A DNA stretch of 47,448 nt, from positions 1-47,448 of the forward strand of contig NZ_JAFIFK010000083.1 of the NCBI RefSeq assembly GCF_020832045.1, in the 5' to 3' direction. Shown here piece by piece: positions 1 through 7,341 of this stretch. Both the position numbers and the translations under genes were made by a program. This stretch comes from Halomonas sp. GTDB lineage: Bacteria > Pseudomonadota > Gammaproteobacteria > Pseudomonadales > Halomonadaceae. Positions within the stretch are counted from its first letter, which is position 1. Each line of letters begins with the position of its first letter. The notes under the pieces are model-generated. The model was not told where the DNA came from. It was given only the letters and a program-made list of their open reading frames with translations, and did no database searches.

Positions 1-831
1 CCGGCGGCGGTGCTGCTCGGCACCTTCGCCTATCTGCCTACCGTGGCAACGCTCATCAACAGTTTCTTCCTGCCCGGATTTCGCGGAGCGCCGCCGGAGT
101 TCGTCGGGCTGGAGAACTACGCCATGCTGGTGGAGGACCGCACCTTCTGGCGGGTGGCGCGCAACAATCTCATCTATGCGTTGGGTACCATTCCCACCTC
201 CATTGCCTTGGCGCTGGGAATGGCGCTGCTGGTCAACGCACGCCTTCCGGGGCGCGGCTTCGTGCGCATGGCCTACTTCACGCCCACTATTCTGCCTATG
301 ATCGCCGCGGCTAATATCTGGATGTTCTTCTACGCCCCGCAGATCGGCCTGTTCAACAAGCTGCTCGGCGCGTTGGGGCTCTCCGGGGTCAACTGGCTGG
401 GTGATCCCGGGGTGGCGCTGACTTCGGTGATCGTGATGACGGTTTGGAAGGAGGCCGGTTTCTTCATGATCTTTTATCTGGCGGCACTCCAGAGCATACC
501 GCCTGAGCTGAAGGAGGCCTCGGATCTGGAGGGCACCAGCCGCTGGAGCTTCTTCTGGCGGGTGACCTTTCCGCTACTGATGCCGACCACGCTGTTCGTC
601 CTGATCAATGCGCTGATCAACGCCGTGCGGGTAGTCGATCACCTGTTCATCCTGACCAAGGGCGGCCCCAACAATGCCACCAACCTGCTGCTCTATTACG
701 TCTACGAGAACGCCTTCTCGTTCTTCGACCGCACCTATGCTGCCACCATCACGGTAGTCATCCTGCTGGTGCTGGCGGTGGTGGCCACGCTCAAGTTCGC
801 CGTGCTCGACCGTAGGACGCACTATCAATGA
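1..831 (+). CDS. Sugar-type ABC transporter permease (UgpA/MalF class), 5' partial
   Basis: Inner-membrane subunit of a binding-protein-dependent carbohydrate (or glycerol-phosphate-like) ABC importer. The frame is open from base 1, so the true start lies upstream; the GTG at 10 is only the first possible start inside the window. The hydrophobic segments are typical of this class, and the cytoplasmic EAA loop that contacts the ATPase is visible as ELKEASDLEGTSRWSFFWRV around residues 160-180, followed by the usual FPLLMPTT. The TGA stop at 829-831 overlaps an ATG at 828, so it was once, or still is, translationally coupled to the next permease. The binding protein and ATPase are presumably outside the window to the left. 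The substrate cannot be read from the permease alone. Confidence 0.9.
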   Translation, partial: PAAVLLGTFAYLPTVATLINSFFLPGFRGAPPEFVGLENYAMLVEDRTFWRVARNNLIYALGTIPTSIALALGMALLVNARLPGRGFVRMAYFTPTILPMIAAANIWMFFYAPQIGLFNKLLGALGLSGVNWLGDPGVALTSVIVMTVWKEAGFFMIFYLAALQSIPPELKEASDLEGTSRWSFFWRVTFPLLMPTTLFVLINALINAVRVVDHLFILTKGGPNNATNLLLYYVYENAFSFFDRTYAATITVVILLVLAVVATLKFAVLDRRTHYQ

Positions 832-851
832 ACAGAGCCATCAGCCAATGA
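828..851 (+). CDS. Seven-codon mini-ORF (MNRAISQ) produced by the duplication
   Basis: Starting at the ATGA overlap with the upstream permease stop, this reads ATG plus six codons and ends at TGA 849-851. That stop overlaps the ATG at 848 of the downstream permease, again as ATGA. It is the relic of the original start, cut short because a 20-base insertion shifts the frame. It could act as a stop-and-reinitiate relay. Whether it is translated is unknown. Confidence 0.4.
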   Translation: MNRAISQ

Positions 852-867
852 ACAGAGCCATCAGCCC
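828..867 (+). repeat. 20-bp tandem duplication spanning a permease start
   Basis: Bases 828-847 (ATGAACAGAGCCATCAGCCA) are repeated at 848-867 with one difference in the last base. Each copy begins with an ATG. The first ATG sits in an ATGA overlap with the stop of the upstream permease, as expected for an ancestral coupled start. The second copy is in frame with the long downstream permease. Confidence 0.95.
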
Positions 868-1690
868 CGCCATCGGCCGCTTCGCCGTGCGCGTGCCAAG
901 TCTCGAGACTACGGCCGCCTGGCTGCTGGCCATCGTCTGGATATTTCCGCTGCTCTATGCGTTCTGGGCCGCCTTCCATCCGCCGGCCTACATGGTGCGC
1001 TTCGATCTGTTCGCACCGCTGACGCTGGACAACTTCGTCAACGCCTGGGCCCAGGCGCCGTTTGCCCGCTACTACCTCAACACCTTCTTGCTGGTCACCG
1101 GCGTGGTTCTGGCGCAGTTCGTGGTCTGCACCCTGGCCGCCTTCGCCTTCGCCCGCTTCCCCATCCCCGGCCGCGACGTGCTGTTCATGCTCGTGCTGAT
1201 ACAGCTGTTCGTGTTTCCAGAAGTGCTGATCGTCGAGAACTACCGCATCGCCAGTGGGCTGGGGCTGGTCGACACCATCCCCGGTATCGGGCTGCCGTAC
1301 GTGGCCAGCGCCTTCGGCATCTTCCTGCTGCGGCAGACCTTCAAGACCATCCCCCGCGAGCTGGAGGAGGCGGCCCGAGTGGAGGGCTGCGGCTGGATGG
1401 CGATCCTGCTCAAGGTATACGTGCCGCTGGCCAAGCCCACCTACCTGGCCTACGGCCTGGTCTCCATCAGCCACCACTGGAACAACTTTCTGTGGCCATT
1501 GGTGGTGACCAACTCGGTAGAGAGCCGCCCGCTCACCGTGGGGCTGGGCATCTTCTCGGCGCCGGAAACCGGCGTCAACTGGGCCACCGTCAGTGCCGCT
1601 ACGCTGCTCAGCATCGCGCCGCTGCTGGTCGCCTTCCTACTGTTCCAGCGTCAGTTCGTGCAGTCGTTTCTCAGGGCGGGGATTCGCTAG
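848..1690 (+). CDS. Sugar-type ABC transporter permease (UgpE/MalG class)
   Basis: Second inner-membrane subunit of the ABC importer, 280 residues, the normal length for this class. About six hydrophobic segments are visible. The EAA loop reads ELEEAARVEGCGWMAILLKV at about residues 173-192, followed by PLAKPTYL. The start at 848 is chosen because the upstream ATG at 828 in the tandem duplication runs out of frame to a stop after seven codons. The 3' end overlaps the convergent diguanylate cyclase gene by 20 bases. The substrate is unknown; the UgpA/UgpE-like pair points to a carbohydrate or polyol. Confidence 0.92.
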   Translation: MNRAISPAIGRFAVRVPSLETTAAWLLAIVWIFPLLYAFWAAFHPPAYMVRFDLFAPLTLDNFVNAWAQAPFARYYLNTFLLVTGVVLAQFVVCTLAAFAFARFPIPGRDVLFMLVLIQLFVFPEVLIVENYRIASGLGLVDTIPGIGLPYVASAFGIFLLRQTFKTIPRELEEAARVEGCGWMAILLKVYVPLAKPTYLAYGLVSISHHWNNFLWPLVVTNSVESRPLTVGLGIFSAPETGVNWATVSAATLLSIAPLLVAFLLFQRQFVQSFLRAGIR

Positions 1691-2906
1691 GACAGACCGC
1701 TTCCACATCCTCTTCTAAGGTTGCGATGACACTGAGGTTGCGCCCCTCGCGCTTGGCCTGGTATAGCGCTTCATCGGCACGCAGGAGCAGGGAAGAGGGA
1801 GTCATGCTCGAGGAAGGTCGGACCACGGCAGTGCCAATACTCACGGTGACCACGGGAGAATGCTTGACGCCTTCGTTAGGTATGGCAAGTGCCTCGATGC
1901 CCCGACGGATACGCTCAGTCGCCTGGTAGGCCGAGGTGGTTGAAGCATTCGGTAGCAGTACGACGAACTCCTCACCGCCATAGCGCACCACGAGATCGCC
2001 CTCCTGGCGGACATGGCGCTGTATTTCCACCGCGACCTGACGCAAGCAGGCATCCCCCTGCAAGTGCCCGTAACGGTCGTTGTAGTTCTTGAAGCAGTCG
2101 ATGTCGATGACCAACATACCCAGCATGGTGCGCTCATTGCTTGCCTCCTCCCAGCGCTGGATCAGCATGTTGTCGAAGTGACGACGGTTGGCCACGCCGG
2201 TCAAGGCATCGGTCATTGAGATTCTGGTCAGGGTCTGATTGTCGTGCAGCGCTTCGCTCGCCCTGAGCTGCTCGCTCAGCAGCAGTAGATAGGAGAGACG
2301 CTCGCTGGCTTCCAGGCGAAAGTTGGCTACCAGCGTGAAAATGGCGCTCGAGGTAAAGACAACCATGGTGTTGATCTTTACGGCACTGTCCATGTAGCCA
2401 TAAGCCGCCACGAAGCCCGTCATGATGATGCCACAGAGCAGTGACGATACGATGGCGAAGCCGAACCGTAACGAGAAGAGGATATTTCCCGCCACCAGGA
2501 TCAGACCGAACGAGAAGGTATCGAGAAAGGAATAGGGGTCCTTGGAGGCAAAGAAGATCAGGTTGGAACACAGCATGGCCAGGATCAACGTGGCTGACAT
2601 CGTCGCTTCCCGCATGACCGGCGACAGGCCGCGGTGTACGCCGTAGAGAGCTGCGATTCCCAAGGGAGTCATCAGGCCGAAGCGGACCCAGGCGGAGAAA
2701 TGCATTGACTCGGGACGAATGACGTAGTCGTTGAAAATGTACAGGTCGTAAATGACCAGCGCTACAATGCCGGCGATCAGCAAGTGTCGGCTGCGGCGAG
2801 CGGCGGTATCCGCCTCGAAGCGTGTCTCTACCTCGGGACTGAAACGCAGGCGATACCAAGGTCGGCTCAGATCCGACTCAACGGCTTTCAGCAAGGTTTC
2901 TTTCAC
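1671..2906 (-). CDS. Membrane-anchored diguanylate cyclase (GGDEF domain)
   Basis: Makes cyclic di-GMP from two GTP at the inner membrane. It has 411 residues and starts with GTG. About six hydrophobic segments lie between residues 41 and 195 (unclassified integral sensor region), then a short helical linker, then a GGDEF domain from about 228. The active-site loop is GGEEF at 310-314 and the metal-binding DIDCFK is at 268-273, so the enzyme should be active. The inhibitory I-site position, normally RxxD five residues before GGEEF, reads QEGD at 301-304, so product inhibition is probably weak. The last 20 bases overlap the 3' end of the ABC permease tail to tail. No partner gene indicates the signal sensed. 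Confidence 0.93.
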   Translation of the reverse strand: MKETLLKAVESDLSRPWYRLRFSPEVETRFEADTAARRSRHLLIAGIVALVIYDLYIFNDYVIRPESMHFSAWVRFGLMTPLGIAALYGVHRGLSPVMREATMSATLILAMLCSNLIFFASKDPYSFLDTFSFGLILVAGNILFSLRFGFAIVSSLLCGIIMTGFVAAYGYMDSAVKINTMVVFTSSAIFTLVANFRLEASERLSYLLLLSEQLRASEALHDNQTLTRISMTDALTGVANRRHFDNMLIQRWEEASNERTMLGMLVIDIDCFKNYNDRYGHLQGDACLRQVAVEIQRHVRQEGDLVVRYGGEEFVVLLPNASTTSAYQATERIRRGIEALAIPNEGVKHSPVVTVSIGTAVVRPSSSMTPSSLLLRADEALYQAKREGRNLSVIATLEEDVEAVCPSESPP

Positions 2907-2982
2907 AGCCGGTCCCCCAGTGATGGCACCAATTTATAGGCTTGGTGCTCTGGAAGGGTTATCGGCCAAGCTTGACCTGACT

Positions 2983-3564
2983 TTACCTTTTCCTCTTCTC
3001 CCCCTGGATGTCCCCGGCCCGCTTCGCCAGTTCGAAGACGTGCTTGTCCTGAGCACCGAGATCTTCCAGTGCCGCGGCAAGATTCAGCAGATAATCGCGG
3101 TTGAGACCGCTGGGGCCGTGTGCGGCGGCGATCTGGTAGGCCATCTCGTCGAGCGGGGCGTCGCCGAGAAAGGCGGCATTGTCTTCAGTAGCGAGATAAA
3201 TGAGCCCTTCAGTACGGGCGCCATCAGCGAAATGCAGCGTCACTTGCTCGCGTAGGTAGCCATTCTTTTCGCGTACGTCCAGCGGGCCGAGTACATCGGC
3301 ATCGATGCGATAGGCCATGCCGTGGCAGATCGAGCCGGGTGCCTCGACTAAGGTGGCCACCCGGCCTGGCGCGCCGGGGGTGCCGCGGTGGTCGTGAGAA
3401 CCCTGCCAGAAACGTCGAGCCCAACCTTCGATATGCGCAGGACGACGTTCATGGAAGGCAAACTCGGCCTTCCATATCAGCGAGCCGTAGCCGAACAGCC
3501 ACAGCGACTGTCCGGTCGTGAAGAAGTTTCTTTCCCGATTGAGTCCTGTGGTGTCGAGTGTCAT
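2983..3564 (-). CDS. chaC: ChaC-like glutathione-specific gamma-glutamylcyclotransferase
   Basis: Predicted cytosolic enzyme that splits glutathione into 5-oxoproline and Cys-Gly. It has 193 residues, a usual ChaC length. The family signature YGSLIW is at 26-31, and the expected catalytic glutamate is E99 within the REKNGY stretch. The ATG at 3562-3564 overlaps the stop of the upstream EamA transporter gene (ATGA), so the two are translationally coupled. The pairing may link thiol turnover to metabolite export, but that is inference. Confidence 0.88.
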   Translation of the reverse strand: MTLDTTGLNRERNFFTTGQSLWLFGYGSLIWKAEFAFHERRPAHIEGWARRFWQGSHDHRGTPGAPGRVATLVEAPGSICHGMAYRIDADVLGPLDVREKNGYLREQVTLHFADGARTEGLIYLATEDNAAFLGDAPLDEMAYQIAAAHGPSGLNRDYLLNLAAALEDLGAQDKHVFELAKRAGDIQGEKRKR

Positions 3565-4460
3565 AAGCTGCGCGTGGCTCTGCGTATGAGAGGTTGGGTC
3601 AGGGTTTGTGCCATGAGCACGCCAGCCAGCACCAGCACGCCACCGACCAGGTGGAACGCAGCGATATTCTCACCGAGAAAGGCCATGGCGATCAGTGCGC
3701 TGAACAGCGGCATCAGGTTGATGAAGATGCTGGCCTGGCTGGCGCCGATCTGCCGGATTGCCCGCATCCACAGATAAGTCGTGATGATGGAAGCCGGAAT
3801 ACCGGCGTAAAGAATCAACCAGACGTTCTGGCTATCCACCGGCGTCATCGGCCCCATCAGGTAGGGAGGCAGCAGGAACAGCACGGCGAAGACCACCTGA
3901 GCGTACAACAGCACCCAAGGGGGCAGGTCCAGGGGCCAGCGCTTGAGCATCACGCCGTATAACGCGTAACAGGTGGCGGCGATGACCATTAGCAAGTCGC
4001 CCAGGGCCACCTCGAGCTGAAGCAGTGAGAGCGGGTCGCCACGCCCGAGCAGCACCATCACGCCGAACAGGGCAAGCAACCCACCCAGGGTTCCGCCGAG
4101 GCTCGGGGCCTCGCGCAGGATCAGCGCGCTGAGCAGTACCGTGAGAAGTGGCACCATGGCGGCGAGTATGCCCATGTTGGTGGCCGAGGTAGTCTCGGCG
4201 GCAACATAAGCGAGCCCTTGCCAAAGCCCCATGCCCAGCAGACCCAGCATGGCGAGCTTGGCCCACTGCCGGCGAATGGTATGGCGGTGCTGCCAAGCGG
4301 ACGGCAGCAGGAAGGGCGTGAGCAGAAGCAGGGCCAATAGCCAGCGCAGAAAGGCGATGCTGCTGGGCGCGATGGTGCCCACGGTAAGCTGGTTGATGGT
4401 CATGTTGCCCGACCAGATCAGCACGGCGCCCAGCGGGGCCAGGAAATAGAGCAGCGGCAT
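3561..4460 (-). CDS. EamA-family (DMT) metabolite exporter
   Basis: Inner-membrane drug/metabolite transporter of 299 residues, with about ten hydrophobic segments arranged as two EamA halves (roughly 5-135 and 150-285). The start ATG at 4458-4460 is preferred because the protein then begins directly with the first membrane segment (MPLLYFLAPLGAVLIWSG); an upstream in-frame ATG at 4517 would add 19 polar residues not typical of the family. The stop overlaps the start of chaC. The substrate is unknown; relatives export amino acids or other small metabolites. Confidence 0.85.
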   Translation of the reverse strand: MPLLYFLAPLGAVLIWSGNMTINQLTVGTIAPSSIAFLRWLLALLLLTPFLLPSAWQHRHTIRRQWAKLAMLGLLGMGLWQGLAYVAAETTSATNMGILAAMVPLLTVLLSALILREAPSLGGTLGGLLALFGVMVLLGRGDPLSLLQLEVALGDLLMVIAATCYALYGVMLKRWPLDLPPWVLLYAQVVFAVLFLLPPYLMGPMTPVDSQNVWLILYAGIPASIITTYLWMRAIRQIGASQASIFINLMPLFSALIAMAFLGENIAAFHLVGGVLVLAGVLMAQTLTQPLIRRATRSL

Positions 4461-4660
4461 GGCAGTCTCTCGAACAGGAGCCGGCCCCGATGACCCGGAG
4501 CAAGCGGAAGGCATCATGATATAGAGCTGTCCCTGCGGTGCAAATCATGAGTAGGCTAACCGTGTTGCCGCTCGCGCACGTCGGCTGGCACTCGTCTCGG
4601 TTGGTCTACCCTAAGGGATGCGAGTACTGACACACACTACGTTAGCGTCGAGGTGAAACC

Positions 4661-5077
4661 ATGGAACTACGACACTACGGATGGGTGGCACTGTGTGCCG
4701 CATTGGGACTGGCAGGTTGTGGCAACGAGGCACAGGCTCAGGACGATCCCTCGCTCGAAGATGCGGTTGCCTATGCCGGGCGCTGGGCCCCTGATCCGGC
4801 GCTGTGCGGGCGCGACGACGAAGAAGATCGTGCCATGACCATCGGCCCATCGCGTTTCGAAGGGACTGAGGTCTCCTGCGAGATGGAGGTGACGGAAGAA
4901 GGAAGCAACGTTTGGGAGGCTCAGCTCGACTGCCCGGGAGACGATATTGCGAATGACGAACGGATTCGCATGTCCCTCGAAGAGGGCGACGAGGATGGCG
5001 AGGTGATGACGCTGACCTACCTGGATCGCGAGGACCACGAAGTCACCTTGATGCGCTGTCCTGGGCCCGGGGAGTAA
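4661..5077 (+). CDS. Small acidic lipoprotein of unknown function
   Basis: Encodes 138 residues with a signal peptide and lipobox: hydrophobic stretch about residues 8-19, then LAGC with lipidated Cys20. The mature part is rich in Asp and Glu and has four further cysteines (in the LCGRDD, VSCEME, LDCPGD and MRCPG contexts) that could form two disulfides in the periplasm. An AGGTG ribosome site lies five bases before the ATG. It is followed by a clear intrinsic terminator and forms a single-gene unit. No domain is recognised. Confidence 0.75.
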   Translation: MELRHYGWVALCAALGLAGCGNEAQAQDDPSLEDAVAYAGRWAPDPALCGRDDEEDRAMTIGPSRFEGTEVSCEMEVTEEGSNVWEAQLDCPGDDIANDERIRMSLEEGDEDGEVMTLTYLDREDHEVTLMRCPGPGE

Positions 5078-5105
5078 TGATTTCGAAGTTTCCTTCTGCT
5101 GTACG

Positions 5106-5133
5106 ATGCCGGGCTTTCGCCCGGCATTTTTCT
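5106..5133 (+). terminator. Intrinsic terminator of the lipoprotein gene
   Basis: Perfect 9-bp stem ATGCCGGGC / GCCCGGCAT (5106-5114 and 5119-5127), loop TTTC, then TTTTCTTT. It works in the plus direction. The T-run overlaps the stop codon region of the convergent small gene at 5134. Confidence 0.9.
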
Positions 5134-5385
5134 TTATACACCAAGGATGGCCTTGGCTTGATGCAAGAGGTCTTCGGAGCGAGCATGGTCGCCGGCCTCA
5201 TGGGCTTGCTCACCCTCTTCACGCAATTCACGAACCTGCTCGAGTTCGCCCTCGCTGAGTTGAGCGACGAGTGCCTCGTCTTCTAGCGCTTCGTCGATTT
5301 CTCCCATCAACATCGGGCAGGTCGCCGCCCAGGCAGGACTGGCAAGGATGAAGAAGGCCACAGCGGCTAAGAGCTTTCGTTTCAT
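5134..5385 (-). CDS. Small exported helical protein, unknown function
   Basis: Encodes 83 residues. A signal peptide (MKRKLLAAVAFFILASPAWA) is followed by a short, acidic, probably all-helical mature chain of about 63 residues, with one Cys near its start (ATCPMLMGE) and a Glu-rich middle. An AGAGGG ribosome site precedes the ATG. It is convergent with the lipoprotein gene. The signal peptide and ribosome site make it credible as a real periplasmic protein, but no family is recognised. Confidence 0.7.
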   Translation of the reverse strand: MKRKLLAAVAFFILASPAWAATCPMLMGEIDEALEDEALVAQLSEGELEQVRELREEGEQAHEAGDHARSEDLLHQAKAILGV

Positions 5386-5543
5386 TGTAATTACCCTCTC
5401 GATGGAGCAGCGGCCACGCGGCTCCCTAAAAGTGAGTTGTCACTGAAACCGGCCAAGCCCAACTGCCAAGGGTGCTGGCGTATGCAATGGGTTCAGCAGA
5501 CCGCTTTCAGTATAGGCACTCAGGGAGATACCAACAGAAAGCA

Positions 5544-5579
5544 CAATGCCCTGCAGGATAGCTATCCTGCAGGGCATTG
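5544..5579 (-). terminator. 36-bp perfect palindrome, terminator of glcDEFG
   Basis: Bases 5544-5561 (CAATGCCCTGCAGGATAG) are followed without spacer by their exact reverse complement, 5562-5579. As RNA it folds into a stem of about 16 bp with a 4-base loop. On the minus strand it is followed by CTTTCTGTT, a weak U-rich tail. It lies 21 bases past the glcG stop, so a terminator or 3' stabiliser is the simplest reading. Confidence 0.75.
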
Positions 5580-5600
5580 AGAGAGCGGCCTTTTCAGGAG

Positions 5601-6002
5601 TCAGCTGACGGCGGCGATGCCCGCCTTGGCGATCTGCACGTCCTGATCGGGCTTGACGCCGGAGATGCCCACGGTGCCGGCCATCTGACCTTCGACCATC
5701 ACCGGCACGCCGCCGGCGAGCAGGCCCTGCATCGGCGCGGAGAGAAAGGCGTTGCGACCACCGTTGATCATGTCCTCGAAGACCTGGGTCTCGCGAGCAC
5801 CGAGCGCGGAGCTGCGCGCCTTCTGGGCAGCGATGTCGGGGGTCATGGCCGGGGCGCCGTCGAGGCGGCGCAGGCCGAGCAGGTGACCGCCGTCGTCGGC
5901 CACGGCGATGGTCACTTTCCAGTCGTTGGCTTCCGCTTCTTTCTGCGCGGCATCGAGGATGGCGTTGACGTCGGTCAGCGTGAGTACGGGTTTGGTCTTC
6001 AT
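5601..6002 (-). CDS. glcG: GlcG/HbpS-family protein of the glycolate operon
   Basis: Encodes 133 residues of the HbpS/GlcG (DUF336) family, with the family pattern VAVADDGGHLLGLRRLDGA near residues 32-51 and AGGVPVMVEGQMAGTVGISG near 96-115. It is the last gene of glcDEFG, 77 bases after glcF. HbpS members bind haem or cobalamin, but the role of GlcG in glycolate oxidation is unsettled. AGGAAGGA precedes the ATG. A second, divergent family member occurs at 11897. Confidence 0.88.
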   Translation of the reverse strand: MKTKPVLTLTDVNAILDAAQKEAEANDWKVTIAVADDGGHLLGLRRLDGAPAMTPDIAAQKARSSALGARETQVFEDMINGGRNAFLSAPMQGLLAGGVPVMVEGQMAGTVGISGVKPDQDVQIAKAGIAAVS

Positions 6003-6079
6003 GATTCCTTCCTCTTGTTCACAATTTCTTTCGATAGGTGAGTACCGCCCGTGCGCAAGATGCGCAGTGCACTAGCGAC

Positions 6080-7318
6080 TCAGTGTTTCTCCAGGGCGTC
6101 GTCGACGATCTCTATCCAATGTCTGACCTGTGTGCGCCCCGCGCCGTTGAGATGCGTCTGGCAGCCGATGTTGGCGGTCACGATCACTTCCGGACTGCCG
6201 GCTTCGAGGGCGTTGAGCTTGTTGTCGCGCAGCTGGGTGGCAAGCTCCGGCTGGGTGATCGAATAGGTGCCCGCCGAGCCGCAGCATAGGTGGGCATCCT
6301 GGACAGGGGTCAGTGTGAAGCCGAGCTTGACCAGTACGCTTTCTACCGCGCCGCCGAGCTTCTGAGCATGCTGCAGGGTACACGGGCAGTGGAACGCGAG
6401 CCGGCGGCCCTCGTTGACCTTCAGGCTCGCCAACTCCTCGTCGCGTAATACCTCGACGAGATCCTTGGCCAGCTCGCTCACGCGCTCGGCCTTCTCGGCG
6501 TAGGCGGGATCGCCCTTGAGGATGTCGCGGTACTCCTTGACGAAGGCGCCGCAGCCGCTGGCTGTCTGGACGATGGCTTCGGCGCCGCTCTCGATATGCG
6601 GCCACCAGGCGTCGATGTTGGCCCGTGCGCGGGCGCGACCTTCGTCCTGGGCGTTGAGGTGGAAGTCGATGGCGCCGCAGCAGCCCGCTTCGGCTAGCGG
6701 GGTGAGGCCGATGCCAAGGCGGTCCAACACCCGCGCCGTGGCGGCATTGGTGTTGGGTGAGAGACCCGGCTGCACGCAGCCTTCGAGTATCAGCATCTGG
6801 CGTGCGTGGCGCTTGTGATCGGGGCGTGTGCCGGCATCCACCGGGGTGGGCGGCATCTTGTCGCGCAGCTTGCCGGGTACCAACGGCTTGAAGGTCTGGC
6901 CCAGCTTGAGCAGCGCCTGGAAGCGCTTGGGCTCCACCAGTGCCTTGCGAAGCGCGTAGCGCTGGGCGCGGTCGGAGGTGCTGCGAGGCACTCTGCGTTC
7001 GATCTCGGCGCGGCCGATGTCGAGCAGCTTGTGGTACTCCACGCCGGAGGGGCAGGTGGTCTCGCAGTTGCGACAGGTCAGGCAGCGGTCCAGGTGCAGG
7101 CGGGTCTGTTCGGTGACGTTCTCGCTGTCGTCCGGGTTTTCCAGCATCTGCTTCATCAGGTAGATGCGACCCCGGGGCCCGTCGCGCTCATCACCTAACA
7201 GCTGGTAGGTGGGGCAGGTGGCGTTGCAGAAGCCGCAGTGCACGCAGCTGCGCAGGACGCGGTCGGCCTCCTGGATGTGCGGCTGCTTGAGGGCTTCTTC
7301 GGTGAAATGGGTCTGCAT
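6080..7318 (-). CDS. glcF: Glycolate oxidase iron-sulfur subunit GlcF
   Basis: Electron-transfer subunit of membrane-associated glycolate dehydrogenase, which oxidises glycolate to glyoxylate. It has 412 residues, normal for GlcF. Two 4Fe-4S motifs are visible: C25xxC28xxC31xxxC35P and C79xxC82xxC85xxxC89P. The two cysteine-rich CCG domains follow (GCCGAID, then CCGSAG near the C-terminus). The gene starts 23 bases after the glcE stop, with AGGAG upstream, and belongs to the glcDEFG operon. Confidence 0.96.
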   Translation of the reverse strand: MQTHFTEEALKQPHIQEADRVLRSCVHCGFCNATCPTYQLLGDERDGPRGRIYLMKQMLENPDDSENVTEQTRLHLDRCLTCRNCETTCPSGVEYHKLLDIGRAEIERRVPRSTSDRAQRYALRKALVEPKRFQALLKLGQTFKPLVPGKLRDKMPPTPVDAGTRPDHKRHARQMLILEGCVQPGLSPNTNAATARVLDRLGIGLTPLAEAGCCGAIDFHLNAQDEGRARARANIDAWWPHIESGAEAIVQTASGCGAFVKEYRDILKGDPAYAEKAERVSELAKDLVEVLRDEELASLKVNEGRRLAFHCPCTLQHAQKLGGAVESVLVKLGFTLTPVQDAHLCCGSAGTYSITQPELATQLRDNKLNALEAGSPEVIVTANIGCQTHLNGAGRTQVRHWIEIVDDALEKH

Positions 7319-7341
7319 GAATCAGAGCTCCTCGATACGTC

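Noticed and set aside
791..1477. Minus-strand 228-codon frame opposite the second ABC permease
   Set aside because: Composition (Gln, His, Gly, Glu rich) and overlap with a recognised permease mark it as a shadow.
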